A stretch of 64,000 nucleotides of DNA from Oscillospiraceae bacterium (GTDB lineage: Bacteria; Bacillota; Clostridia; Oscillospirales; SIG627), in NCBI GenBank assembly GCA_015063605.1, contig SVTV01000004.1, positions 1-64,000 of the forward strand. Direction: 5' to 3'. The position numbers and the translations under genes are program-made. Of this stretch, positions 25,638 to 34,823 are shown in pieces. Position 1 is the first letter of the stretch, and each line of letters begins with the position of its first letter. Under the pieces are notes generated by a model that made no database searches, was not told the DNA's origin, and saw nothing but the letters and a program-made list of their open reading frames with translations.

Positions 25638-26474
25638 ATGGCAGCAAAAGAAAAAGAGATTAAAATAACAGAAAAAGATCTTGCGGATTTTTCCGTACTT
25701 TATCCCGAAATGACAAACGAACAGCTTACCGAGCTTGCACTCGGTGACAAGGCGGGTATAAACTTCTCATCCTACGCTTCATCTTCCCTTTCCCCCGAGG
25801 AAATGAAAAATGCAAGAGAAGCGCTCATCGACTCCAAGAAGAGAAACACGGCTCTTTTCGAGTGCCGTTACTTCACTCCCGCCGCTCACGTTCTCGCATC
25901 CCTTTTCAATCCCTGCGAAAAGCTTGCGGATGCACTCATAAACGAAAGCATCAAGGGTCTTTCCTATAAGGATATAGGACGCTTCTCCTCCTCCAACGGA
26001 GTTCTTCAGGGTAAAAGCGACAGAGTATACGCTTCTTACCTTGCGGGAAGAGAAATAATTTCCGGAATGAATAAGGAAGAAAATGTTCTTCCGGAGAAAT
26101 ATGCGGATATGGCAAAGAAAATAACCGTAAAGGAAAACCTTCTCAACACGGAGATCTTCTTCAATATGTGCGGTGAATGCAATATATACAAGACCTTCGG
26201 CAAGAACGGTCAGGACATTATGAAGGGAATAACTCTTTCCGAAAAGTCCTCCTTCATCGTACGCGATAAAATGGTAGGCTACAACGAAAGCTACTTCTCC
26301 ATAGCTTTGGAATTCGAAGGTCTCACCGTATCGCTCGCCGTAGTTCCCAACACATCGGCAGTTAAGGGAAATGCGGCTGTATCGCTTATTTTCGCAGATG
26401 AAATTGCAGTATACGTAGATTCCGCAACGAAGTACTTTGACACCTCTCTTCTCACAGCGGGATTGAAGAGCTGA
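25638..26474 (+). CDS. hypothetical protein in the sortase-CotH operon
   Basis: 278 aa from ATG 25638 (GAAAGG upstream). No signal peptide or membrane segment. N-terminal helical part with ITEKDLADFSVLYPEMTNEQ and an Ala-rich middle; the last 90 residues look beta-rich (YFSIALEFEGLTVSLAVVPN, VSLIFADEIAVYVDS). I recognise no family or motif. Cytoplasmic by prediction, and 25 bp before the MBL gene. Confidence 0.55.
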   Translation: MAAKEKEIKITEKDLADFSVLYPEMTNEQLTELALGDKAGINFSSYASSSLSPEEMKNAREALIDSKKRNTALFECRYFTPAAHVLASLFNPCEKLADALINESIKGLSYKDIGRFSSSNGVLQGKSDRVYASYLAGREIISGMNKEENVLPEKYADMAKKITVKENLLNTEIFFNMCGECNIYKTFGKNGQDIMKGITLSEKSSFIVRDKMVGYNESYFSIALEFEGLTVSLAVVPNTSAVKGNAAVSLIFADEIAVYVDSATKYFDTSLLTAGLKS

Positions 26475-26499
26475 TCGGAAATAAGGAACAATCTGATAT

Positions 26500-27447
26500 A
26501 TGGCAAAAAGAAAAAATAAAGGTAACAGCCTTATAACCTCCACCATCATGTTCTTTCTCGTGATGGCATTCCTTCTTGTGAAGGAATTCGTAACGGATTC
26601 CGTAAGTCTCGGAGTTACCAACAGAGCGGAGGCGGCGCAGCAATTCGAGGAGGGTGCAAGCCTTCTTGAGGTGCATTTTCTCGATGTGGGTCAGGGTGAC
26701 GCAACTCTGATAGCCGTTCCCGATGAAAACGGCGGAAGCGATTTTATCCTTATCGACTGCGGAGAAAGCTTTGCAAAAAGCGATCTTCTTTACGCTCTCG
26801 ACGAATATAACGTGGATGTAATAGATCTTTTCGTTATTACCCATCCCCATTCGGACCACATGGCAAATGCATCGAGCGTATTAGAGGAATATGACGTGGA
26901 AAAGATCCTCATGAACGATCTTGAGGTCAGCCACTCATTTTACAAGAATTTCGAAAGCGCGCTGAAGCTTGAGGATGCCGAGGTGGTATATCCCGCGATC
27001 GGTGATAAATATGCCTACGGAGACCTTGTGCTTACAGTCCTCGGTCCCGGAAAGGATATGGACACAGAGGATCTCAATAATATGAGTATCGTCCTCAGAG
27101 CAGATTACAACAAGCGTTCCTTCCTTCTTATGGGAGATGCGGAGGCTGAAAGCGAATACGATCTCATGGACAGATTCATGCAGATCAAAGCCGACGTACT
27201 GAAGCTGGGACACCACGGCTCATCCACCTCCTCCGCAGAGGATTTCGTTGACCTTGTAATGCCGATGTACGCCGTTGCTTCCTGCGGTTTGGACAACGAA
27301 TACGGTCATCCCCACCGAGAGGTGGTAAGCTATCTCAATAAGCTCCGCATAACGCTTTTCCGAACAGATACGGACGGATATGTTTCCTTCTACACCGACG
27401 GAAACAAGCTTGTGTATCTCACTGAAAATAATACCGCAGCAAAATAA
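26500..27447 (+). CDS. membrane-anchored ComEC/Rec2-like metallo-beta-lactamase hydrolase
   Basis: 315 aa. One N-terminal membrane segment (about residues 11-30) places the enzyme outside the cell. The MBL fold is complete: LEVHFLDVGQGDATLIAVP, FILIDCGE, metal site VITHPHSDHM, SIVLRADYNKRSFLLMGDAE, LGHHGSSTSSAE and GHPHREVVSYL. Free-standing proteins of this group resemble the C-terminal nuclease-like part of ComEC, but substrates are mostly unknown; nuclease or phosphoesterase activity is possible. Last gene of the operon. No strong terminator follows before the next promoter at 27501. Confidence 0.8.
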   Translation: MAKRKNKGNSLITSTIMFFLVMAFLLVKEFVTDSVSLGVTNRAEAAQQFEEGASLLEVHFLDVGQGDATLIAVPDENGGSDFILIDCGESFAKSDLLYALDEYNVDVIDLFVITHPHSDHMANASSVLEEYDVEKILMNDLEVSHSFYKNFESALKLEDAEVVYPAIGDKYAYGDLVLTVLGPGKDMDTEDLNNMSIVLRADYNKRSFLLMGDAEAESEYDLMDRFMQIKADVLKLGHHGSSTSSAEDFVDLVMPMYAVASCGLDNEYGHPHREVVSYLNKLRITLFRTDTDGYVSFYTDGNKLVYLTENNTAAK

Positions 27448-27500
27448 TACCGCATATTGCATTTTTCATAAATAATATTGCGTTTATTTCATTATAGGTC

Positions 27501-27529
27501 TTGATATTTTTTCATTTTAGTGGTAGAAT
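27501..27529 (+). promoter_or_regulatory. SigA promoter for the NagB-like gene
   Basis: TTGATA (27501-27506), 17 bp, TAGAAT (27524-27529), giving a leader of about 55 nt before ATG 27590. Confidence 0.65.
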
Positions 27530-27589
27530 AGTACATGAAAGATATCGGCAGTCACAAAGATATCAATAAATGAATACAGGAGAAAAATT

Positions 27590-28540
27590 ATGGATTTTTT
27601 ATCAACAGTAAAAGGTTCTCTTCTCGAAGGCTTTTATCCCGCAGGCTGGGATCTTGAGAAGATAGACAAGTGCTGCTCTAACAAGCCCGAAGATATAACA
27701 GTTCGCCAGGATTTCTGGAACAAGGATTTCGACATAGTTCCTTGTGATAACGTATACGATTTTGACATGATCCTCGGTCATGAAATAGCTCTCGAAATAA
27801 AGAGCTGCAAGGACGAAGGACGCAAGCTCGTTATGATCCTCCCCGTAGGTCCTATGGGTATGTACAGATGGGCAGTTTACTTCCTCAAGGCTTGGAAAGT
27901 TTCCTGCGAGCACGTTTACGGCTTCAACATGGATGAGTGGAGCGATGCCAACGGCAAGACTCTCGATCCCTCCAACCCCGGTTCCTTCCAGTACGCTATG
28001 GAAAATGCTTTCTACGGTCCTCTCGGCGAGCTTACAGTTCCCGTTGATCAGAGAAACTTCGCAACTCAGGACAATCTTCCTACATATCCCAAGAAGATCG
28101 CTGCTCTCAGAGCTGAAGGCGCTAAGCTCGTTACAGTATTCGGTATCGGCAGAATGATGCACATCGCTTTCTGGGAACCCCATTTTGCGGCTGACTTCGA
28201 AACAGAAGAAGAATGGAAGAAGCAGTGCTACCGTCTCGGCGCAAAGCTCCATCCCATGACAATCGAACAGAACGCTCTCACAAGCTTCAAGAGCCGCACG
28301 ACTCTCGTTCCTTGCAGAGCTAATACAATAGGCCCCGGACTCTTCCTTTCCTCCGACAAGATCATCGGCGGATGCGACGGTGCTTTCAACCGCGGTATGC
28401 AGTGGCAGGGACTTTCCCTCTGGACAACTCTCCGTTACGGTCCTTCCATGTGGATTCCTTCCTCTTATATGCCCACTCTCCCCGGCAAGATAGTATTCTT
28501 GAAGGAGCTTGCTGGTCCGTTGGTAGCAGAGTGCAACTAA
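27590..28540 (+). CDS. divergent NagB-like glucosamine-6-phosphate isomerase family protein
   Basis: 316 aa, longer than NagB (about 250). NagB/RpiA-fold landmarks: [28 protein letters not shown] (compare NagB NMDEY) and [13 protein letters not shown] (compare GIGxxGHIAFN-P). The His and Glu of the second motif are kept, but the residue equivalent to the catalytic Asp before G-H is Met and the Gly is also lost. Activity may therefore differ from deamination. Codon bias suggests strong expression. AGGAGA lies 8 nt before ATG 27590; monocistronic between its own promoter and three hairpins. Confidence 0.7.
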   Translation: MDFLSTVKGSLLEGFYPAGWDLEKIDKCCSNKPEDITVRQDFWNKDFDIVPCDNVYDFDMILGHEIALEIKSCKDEGRKLVMILPVGPMGMYRWAVYFLKAWKVSCEHVYGFNMDEWSDANGKTLDPSNPGSFQYAMENAFYGPLGELTVPVDQRNFATQDNLPTYPKKIAALRAEGAKLVTVFGIGRMMHIAFWEPHFAADFETEEEWKKQCYRLGAKLHPMTIEQNALTSFKSRTTLVPCRANTIGPGLFLSSDKIIGGCDGAFNRGMQWQGLSLWTTLRYGPSMWIPSSYMPTLPGKIVFLKELAGPLVAECN

Positions 28541-28599
28541 TTGCGTAAAGCAATTGATCGCATACAGCAATCCACAATAAACAGAATATAATATTTGTC

Positions 28600-28625
28600 G
28601 AGCTACCCAAAGGGTAGCTCGTTTT
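28600..28625 (+). terminator. strong terminator hairpin after the NagB-like gene
   Basis: GAGCTACCC-AAA-GGGTAGCTC, a perfect 9-bp stem (28600-28620), followed by GTTTT. Confidence 0.75.
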
Positions 28626-28674
28626 GCCCTAAAGGGCAGCTCTGTGAAATATCTCCCTCGGGGAGATTTTTTAT
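28625..28674 (+). terminator. two further hairpins in tandem, the second a T-tailed terminator
   Basis: TGCCCT-AA-AGGGCA (28625-28638) and ATCTCCC-TCG-GGGAGAT (28651-28667) followed by TTTTTTATTT. With the preceding hairpin they make three consecutive perfect short-loop stems within 70 bp. Confidence 0.7.
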
Positions 28675-28723
28675 TTATACAACTACCGCAACCAACGGTT
28701 GAAAAAACTCAATAACGGGATGT

Positions 28724-28752
28724 TTGATTTATTTTTACCGGTATAGTATAAT
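28724..28752 (+). promoter_or_regulatory. SigA promoter for the XRE regulator
   Basis: TTGATT (28724-28729), 17 bp, TATAAT (28747-28752). It places the transcript start near 28759, which excludes the in-frame start at 28753. Confidence 0.75.
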
Positions 28753-28845
28753 ATGATCACGGAAGGCGCCTCCGAAATAACGATTAAGAGAAAAAGTCTG
28801 AAAATAAATTTTCAGACATTTCGAAAGAAAGGCATGGTTATAAAT

Positions 28846-29910
28846 ATGAATCTCGGTAATAAAATACGTGAACTCAGAAAAACAAATAATCTCACACAGG
28901 AGCAGTTGGCTGCTTCACTGAACATATCCGCACAAGCCGTGTCAAAGTGGGAAATGGGAGCAAGTTATCCCGATATGACAATGATACCTACGATCGCAAG
29001 TCTTTTTAAAGTCTCTCTTGACGAGCTTTTCGATTTTGATTTGAAAAATATCGACAAAGAGATCGAAAATATCATTATGGAATACAAAAATTATTTTTGG
29101 AGCAATTTCGAAAAAGCCGAACAGATATTGCTTGACGGTCTGAAGCTCTATCCGGCATCCATTCAGCTCAAAACGGAATTGTTTGATTTGTACTCATATA
29201 ATCTTGATCGCGGAGATGAACTTATAAATAAAGCTTTTGAACTTGGAAGTCACATTATCAGCGTATCGCAGGATGTTTTCTGTACCTGTCGTACTAAAGA
29301 GAATATGATACGTATATACAAATTCCTTGAGCGTGAAAAAGGAGAAGATCATTACGAAGAGATAGAAAAGATCATTGACACGCTTCCGTATATGTACCCT
29401 TATATGTTGGCAGATAAAATGCGTCTTTCCGCTTATTATATAAAGGGTGAAAAAGGAATGCAGGAAGCAAAAGATCTGAAAATTATAGAGTGGCAGGAAT
29501 TCTTTATTGCGTGCGACCGGGTAGGTCATCGCTATTTTGATGAAGAGGATTATGAAAATGCGATGATTCACTTCCGTGAGAGTGTAGATGTGATCGAAAG
29601 ATTTATGTATCCCGATAAAAAAGGATGTGAAGCTTATCCCATCGACGGTACCCATTCAAATCACGCCTTTACGCTTCTGGATATTACAGCTTGTATGTAT
29701 CGTTTAGGTGAAACCGACGGTATAGACGAGCTGATCGAAAAGGCTAAACATATATATCTTGATGCATACGAGAATGTTGAGCTTCGTGATTACAATAAAA
29801 CAATGCGTAAAATGATCGAATATTTCACGAAGCAGTATAACAAAAAGAAGTTAGACGAATATAAACCGCTTGACTTGAGCGAGTTTGAAAAGAGAATAGA
29901 AAAGAAATAG
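28846..29910 (+). CDS. XRE-family transcriptional regulator
   Basis: 354 aa from ATG 28846. Residues 1-62 form a Cro/CI-type helix-turn-helix: GNKIRELRKTNNLTQEQLAA and NISAQAVSKWEMGASYPD, ending LFKVSLDELFDFDL. The remaining 290 residues are helical and TPR-like (repeated YxxA/LxxG patterns, EDYENAMIHFRESVDVIERF), the layout of clostridial regulators with a C-terminal sensory repeat domain. An ATG at 28834 is too close to the AAAGG Shine-Dalgarno. Monocistronic with its own promoter and terminator. Target unknown. Confidence 0.85.
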   Translation: MNLGNKIRELRKTNNLTQEQLAASLNISAQAVSKWEMGASYPDMTMIPTIASLFKVSLDELFDFDLKNIDKEIENIIMEYKNYFWSNFEKAEQILLDGLKLYPASIQLKTELFDLYSYNLDRGDELINKAFELGSHIISVSQDVFCTCRTKENMIRIYKFLEREKGEDHYEEIEKIIDTLPYMYPYMLADKMRLSAYYIKGEKGMQEAKDLKIIEWQEFFIACDRVGHRYFDEEDYENAMIHFRESVDVIERFMYPDKKGCEAYPIDGTHSNHAFTLLDITACMYRLGETDGIDELIEKAKHIYLDAYENVELRDYNKTMRKMIEYFTKQYNKKKLDEYKPLDLSEFEKRIEKK

Positions 29911-29942
29911 AGCAATAATAAAAATTAAATACGAAGCTAAAA

Positions 29943-29984
29943 AAATACTCATGCAAGGTTTTTGCCCCGCATGAGTATTTTTAT
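29943..29984. terminator. bidirectional terminator between the XRE gene and the lyase gene
   Basis: AAATACTCATGC (29943-29954) and GCATGAGTATTT (29969-29980): a perfect 12-bp stem with T-runs on both strands. Confidence 0.85.
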
Positions 29985-30000
29985 TGGGTAAATTTAAATT

Positions 30001-33000
30001 TTATTTCTTCTTTTTCGTTGCAAAGAATATTCCGGCACCAGCAACAGCTATTACGGCGATAACAATTATCACGATAATTACCGTATTACCCGAGCCTTCG
30101 GAAGGCTTCTCCTCATCCTCCGCATCCTCATTGGAAGCGGAAGTAAAGGTAAGAATATTCTTTCCCTTGGAAACGCTGAGAGTAACCGTTGAGTTTTCGC
30201 TCAACGCAACTTCGTTTCCTGCGAACATTATGTCTTTAGCATCTTTAGGCAATGTGATGACAACGTCTGCGGAAGCATCCGCTGTTATAACAGCCTGACC
30301 GTTAAAGTTAACGGATATATCGGCAGCCTTTGTGGAGGTTGCAATTACCGCCCCGTTATAAGAAAGGGATGTTCCTCCGCTCAGAATGTATCCGTCATAG
30401 CCTTCACCGTCATCACCGAAGATTCCCAAGAACTCACCGTCGCCCTCTAAGGTCACCGAGGATGCGCTGTCGGTATGAGAGGCATTCGCTTTCTTATTGT
30501 TGAAAAGTATATGGTCAAGCTTTGTTCCGTCGCCGTATGTTACGGACGCATAGGAAAGATCTTCATCTCTGTATGATGATCTGACCTCTGCTGTCTGAAG
30601 TATTTCAACATCCGTATTCAATTCAATGTGAACAAGACCCAGCTTATCGGCGGCTTCGCCTGCCGCACTTTCATTCCATACGAATTTCAGATCATAATTG
30701 CCCTTTTCAAGTGTTACATTTTCAAATGAAACGGTATCGAAATCAACATATCCGTCTCTGTATCCGTCAAAGGAGCCTACCTTTGTGCCGCCTATGTATA
30801 CATCTGCACCGCCGTAGCTCTTGCCTGTAAGATAACGAAGCTTTACGGTATAGTTACCGCTTGCTATGATATCGATGGGAACTGAAACGGAATCACCGAT
30901 AGATGCATCACGTACGAGAAGTGTATCGAAAATATCAACATGGGCAACCTTAGCGGTAGCCGTCTTGCCTACAAGCTCAAAGGTATCGGCAAAATTCTTG
31001 AACTCGATCTTTCCGTTTGCGGGAATATAAGGAGTAATTACCGCAAGATATTCCTGCTCCTTTGTCTTATTGGCATTTGTTACATCAATAATGGGATGCA
31101 ATGTGGTTTCGTATTGACCGTACTTTATATTGAGCTTGTCGTCAAAAGCGAAATTAATTCCGACGCTGGCGCCGTTGTAGACGACGGAAATATTTCTCTT
31201 ATCGCTGTTAACGGATTGGGAACTGAAACCGTTGATGTTGAGACGCCAGGTGTATTCGTGCTGCTCTGATGCTCTCAATTCATCGCGTATTATGAAATAA
31301 GGCATACCAAAGCCGACCATAACGTATGTTCTGGCAAACCTTGAAAGTCCGAGAGCTTTAGGATAAGCACTTGAAGCATCTCCCTCGGAGATTGCGAAAA
31401 ACGGTGAAGTCAGTTTTTCCTTCAGGCTTCCTCCGCCCAAGGATGTCTGACCTTTGCCATCTATAAATATGGTGTTATGACCGCCTGTCGTTCCGTAAAG
31501 ACTTTCCGCACCGCCGTCAAAGCTGTGGTAACCGGGGTCACTTGCAAGCCATGCACCGTTCATTGCAAGTACGAAGCTGTTGGCATCATAATGGCAATGT
31601 CCCATCTTACTTCCGCTGGAGTTAGCAAAGAGAACGGGATCGGAAGCTTTCCAGCTCGGTCTGAATATGCCCCAGCCGATAACGGGAATGTTGAAAGTAA
31701 GATAATCATCGGATGGAAGCTGTGCTTCTACCTTATTGCAGGTGTATATCAACGCATCAAGTCCCGAGGAGCTTGATTTGTTTCTTACAAGATAATATGC
31801 CGCAAGGGGATTCTTTGTAAGTCTGTACATTGTGGAAGCGGTAATGAAGAAGTTACCTGTGGAGGGAGAGCAGTCTGCAATGTTGACACTGAGTCCCTTG
31901 GAGTTTTCCGCACCGGTAACGATCCATTCCATAAGGAACTCGGAAAGATATTTATGCTCGATCACGGACATATCTCCGAAGGTCCTTGCGTAATGGTCAA
32001 GAGCAACTATCATGTACTCCACACCGTATGAGGTGTACATAAGGCCTTCATGATTTGCGGAGGTTAGTCCGGAATCCATAAACCAGTTGAAAAACTCAAG
32101 CGCCTTATGAAGATATACGGAGCATTTTATTTCATTTGATTCATAAATGGTGCTGCATGCTGTCATAAGAGCCGCACAGCGCAGCATCTGACCGTTATCG
32201 GGAGATTTGGAATGAATGTCAATATAAAGCTTTGACATAGCATAGTTTATCAATGCTTTTTCGGTAGCTTTCTTATCATCCTCGGTAAGAAAATCGTAAA
32301 GCAGATCATAGACAGCACAAACACCGTAGGTCATGTGTGCCGTATCAAGACAGGTGCTTCCCGAGCCGTAATAAGGATCTGACCATGCCGTCCAGGTCAC
32401 TACCTTTCTCAGCCACTTGAGAGCCATATCCGCATATTCCTTCTTTTCGGTAAGGACATACGCAACGGCAAGAGTCTTCATTCTCGTTTCTATCTGTCTT
32501 GTAAGAGCTGTCCAGTAAGGATACTGATCCGATCCGCCGTATTTCGGGGGATTGGCAAGCTTTCCGGGCATATCGGTGGGAACATTGAAGGTAAGAGTGT
32601 GACCGCCGTAATATGAAATAGAGAAATCCTTTTCAATAATGTACTTTTCCGCGGAAGTGATAATATCGCTTGTATAAGCCGCCATTGATCGGCCGTTATA
32701 CATTACCTCAGTATCATTCGCTCTCTCCTTGAAATCAGACAATTCTTTTTCCGTAAAGTAAAGACGGGGATGAGACTTTTCTTTTGTAACGAACTTTTCC
32801 ACATTATCATCTTCGGTCACGGTCTTTATTACGGCTTTGTCATATGCTACCGTTCCCATAGCTTTGCCGCCGGAGTAAAGAAGAAGTGTCATCGTTGCGG
32901 TATCGTCGGGAGCGATACCGATTCCCGATATAGTCTTCCATTCACCGTTTCCCGCACCGTTGAATACCTTAACGCCTACACGCTTTCCGGAGTTGTTCCA

Positions 33001-33372
33001 GAATTCAAGGTACAATTCTCCGCCGCTTCCGTCAAGGACCCACGCATCGACATATGCGGAATATGCCTGACCGGGTGTTGCGGGAATGGGCTTCATACGG
33101 AATCCTGCACCCTTCGTGTCACTGTCATCAGTGATGACCGCATATGATTTTCCGTCACTGGGAGTTTTATCATCGAATCTATACGATGCCGTTCCCGTAT
33201 AGATCTCCCATTTGTCGGGAGGAGATGTTTTTGTGGCGGGATATTCGAATGACTCGAAAAACACCGTACCGTCACTGCTTTCTCCGTCTGCCGTTACTAC
33301 CGTAAACGGAATAAAGGGAAGGCAAAGACACATTACCAATGCAAGTGATATGATTCTTTTTATCTTGTTCAT
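30001..33372 (-). CDS. secreted, membrane-anchored heparinase II/III-like polysaccharide lyase
   Basis: 1123 aa from ATG 33372. Signal peptide residues 1-28 (IISLALVMCLCLPFIPFTVV). An N-terminal beta region (about 35-190) looks like a carbohydrate-binding fold; an (alpha/alpha) toroid follows (200-560, LYFTEKELSDFKERAND, CLDTAHMTYGVCAVYDLLYDF); then a heparinase II/III-like beta domain with GHCHYDANSFVLAMNGAWLA and YGTTGGHNTIFIDGKGQ; then beta-rich modules. The C-terminus has an acidic linker, a membrane segment and a KKKK tail, so it is cell-attached. Substrate is probably an acidic glycan, not resolved. An in-frame TTG at 33384 is an alternative start. Confidence 0.78.
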   Translation of the reverse strand: MNKIKRIISLALVMCLCLPFIPFTVVTADGESSDGTVFFESFEYPATKTSPPDKWEIYTGTASYRFDDKTPSDGKSYAVITDDSDTKGAGFRMKPIPATPGQAYSAYVDAWVLDGSGGELYLEFWNNSGKRVGVKVFNGAGNGEWKTISGIGIAPDDTATMTLLLYSGGKAMGTVAYDKAVIKTVTEDDNVEKFVTKEKSHPRLYFTEKELSDFKERANDTEVMYNGRSMAAYTSDIITSAEKYIIEKDFSISYYGGHTLTFNVPTDMPGKLANPPKYGGSDQYPYWTALTRQIETRMKTLAVAYVLTEKKEYADMALKWLRKVVTWTAWSDPYYGSGSTCLDTAHMTYGVCAVYDLLYDFLTEDDKKATEKALINYAMSKLYIDIHSKSPDNGQMLRCAALMTACSTIYESNEIKCSVYLHKALEFFNWFMDSGLTSANHEGLMYTSYGVEYMIVALDHYARTFGDMSVIEHKYLSEFLMEWIVTGAENSKGLSVNIADCSPSTGNFFITASTMYRLTKNPLAAYYLVRNKSSSSGLDALIYTCNKVEAQLPSDDYLTFNIPVIGWGIFRPSWKASDPVLFANSSGSKMGHCHYDANSFVLAMNGAWLASDPGYHSFDGGAESLYGTTGGHNTIFIDGKGQTSLGGGSLKEKLTSPFFAISEGDASSAYPKALGLSRFARTYVMVGFGMPYFIIRDELRASEQHEYTWRLNINGFSSQSVNSDKRNISVVYNGASVGINFAFDDKLNIKYGQYETTLHPIIDVTNANKTKEQEYLAVITPYIPANGKIEFKNFADTFELVGKTATAKVAHVDIFDTLLVRDASIGDSVSVPIDIIASGNYTVKLRYLTGKSYGGADVYIGGTKVGSFDGYRDGYVDFDTVSFENVTLEKGNYDLKFVWNESAAGEAADKLGLVHIELNTDVEILQTAEVRSSYRDEDLSYASVTYGDGTKLDHILFNNKKANASHTDSASSVTLEGDGEFLGIFGDDGEGYDGYILSGGTSLSYNGAVIATSTKAADISVNFNGQAVITADASADVVITLPKDAKDIMFAGNEVALSENSTVTLSVSKGKNILTFTSASNEDAEDEEKPSEGSGNTVIIVIIVIAVIAVAGAGIFFATKKKK

Positions 33373-33440
33373 TTCTTCACGCAAAGCAGAAGCTTTTCTC
33401 CTGTTTTATTTTTTGTATACCTTCTCGGAAGATATCGTGA

Positions 33441-33472
33441 TTTAAAAAATGACCGCCGGATCGCCGACGGTC
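33441..33472 (-). terminator. terminator after the deacetylase-like gene
   Basis: On the minus strand GACCG and CGGTC close a GC-rich stem (33451-33472), followed by ATTTTTTAA. The lyase gene begins only about 70 bp further on, so read-through may matter. Confidence 0.7.
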
Positions 33473-33546
33473 TCAGCATTTTTGTTTTATATCCGTTTAA
33501 TGTACGGATATATCAGAAACCGACCTTATTCAGATGGGAGCCTGGG

Positions 33547-34683
33547 TTATTTGAACATTACCTCGGACATCAAAGCTCCCTTGTAACCATGTTCGGAAAG
33601 CCACTTGCAGGCAGTCAGAACGATATCCTCGAATTCGGGGATATAAGCCTTATAGTCGGAATGGAAATACTGCTCATGGATCATTACGGAAATGAATCCC
33701 GCTCTGTGAGGCTCTGCATATATTCCCTCAAGTGTAGGTATAACCTGTTCGAGCTTTATCGTGTTGAGAACGTTGTCTATACGTCCATACATCATATCCT
33801 CGTCGGTATCCTTCCAGAAATCTCTTGCGCCTACATGGCGTACGAAATCTGCAGGATAATAGTATCCTACAAGAGGAGTACCGTCACGGTTTATTTCAAA
33901 GTATCCCGTAAGACCTTCGTATCCCGCCTGGCGGAGAGCGCGAACAACATTGATGTTAGCCTCACCCCAATGAACGGTACAAACATTGGAAAGAGTTTCT
34001 TTTCCCGCAAATCTTATTATTTCCTTGTGGATAAGCTCGATATCCTCAAGAGCCTTTGTGTATGTAGCATACTTATAGGGCTTATCGGGATCGTTTGCCT
34101 TTGCATGGAAGGAAAGCTTGAGCCAATCGGAGTTTGTGATAAATTCGTCCTTGAATTTGTCTGTCATCATGGAAAGATTGAAATACTCATGCTTGGAATT
34201 GAAATGAGAATCGGATTCCTCATTGAATTCATAGTAGATATTCAAATGGATCTTGGCACCGTAAAGATCGTGTGCCTTCTTGTACATAGCAAGATAAGGA
34301 TTTTCAAATATGGACTTGTATACATCCTTGTTCTTGTTTATATCGGCAAGGAAAAGAATGTTGTCATCACTTGAAAGTCTGTACTTACCGAAAGCATTCG
34401 TAAGTCTGTATACAGCTACCTTTGTTGTTTCGCCGGTTGTCTTGTTTTCGGCAAACAAAGTGTTTCTGTAGCCGTTTATAAGAATATCGGCGGTATATGC
34501 TCCGTCCTTTACCTCAGCCTTTTTTTCGTTTATATATACCTCGTCACCGAGAGACTCGGATACGACCTTGACCGATACGATAAGGCCTTCTTCTGTTTCT
34601 TTTCCGTCATATCTGTTCAGACAATCTCCGTCAAGAGGAAATTCGAATCTGAATTTTTTATCTGTTCCAAAATAGTTTTTCAT
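33547..34683 (-). CDS. polysaccharide deacetylase-like protein
   Basis: 378 aa, no signal peptide. After a beta-rich N-terminus (residues 1-95), a barrel-like region shows NILFLADINKN, GAKIHLNIYYEFNE, WLKLSFHAKANDP, NVCTVHWGEANIN and FISVMIHEQYFHSDY. The His-rich strand ends and order resemble NodB-type deacetylase barrels, but the canonical metal motif is not clear, so the assignment is tentative. It has its own promoter with a dyad just downstream. The Shine-Dalgarno AGAAAGGA is about 20 nt from ATG with a small palindrome between. Confidence 0.5.
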   Translation of the reverse strand: MKNYFGTDKKFRFEFPLDGDCLNRYDGKETEEGLIVSVKVVSESLGDEVYINEKKAEVKDGAYTADILINGYRNTLFAENKTTGETTKVAVYRLTNAFGKYRLSSDDNILFLADINKNKDVYKSIFENPYLAMYKKAHDLYGAKIHLNIYYEFNEESDSHFNSKHEYFNLSMMTDKFKDEFITNSDWLKLSFHAKANDPDKPYKYATYTKALEDIELIHKEIIRFAGKETLSNVCTVHWGEANINVVRALRQAGYEGLTGYFEINRDGTPLVGYYYPADFVRHVGARDFWKDTDEDMMYGRIDNVLNTIKLEQVIPTLEGIYAEPHRAGFISVMIHEQYFHSDYKAYIPEFEDIVLTACKWLSEHGYKGALMSEVMFK

Positions 34684-34722
34684 AATGATTTTTGGCTTAA
34701 AAGCTTCCTTTCTGAATATTTG

Positions 34723-34755
34723 ATCATTTGAATTTCTATAATAAGATCAAATGAT
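34723..34755 (-). promoter_or_regulatory. possible operator downstream of the 34.7-kb promoter
   Basis: Perfect 9-bp arms ATCATTTGA (34723-34731) and TCAAATGAT (34747-34755), with overlapping TTTGATC/GATCAAA arms, lying 26-58 bp downstream of the -10 box. Position and symmetry suit a repressor site. Confidence 0.5.
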
Positions 34756-34780
34756 TTTAAATATATAACATAACAAAATT

Positions 34781-34809
34781 ATTATAACATGTGTAAATAA
34801 TAATTTCAA
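34781..34809 (-). promoter_or_regulatory. SigA promoter for the deacetylase-like gene
   Basis: Minus strand: TTGAAA (34804-34809), 17 bp, TATAAT (34781-34786). Confidence 0.75.
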
Positions 34810-34823
34810 TAGTATTTTCGATT

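Noticed and set aside
27602-28570. 322-codon minus-strand frame opposite the NagB-like gene
   Set aside because: Shadow of a highly biased gene; no promoter or family match.
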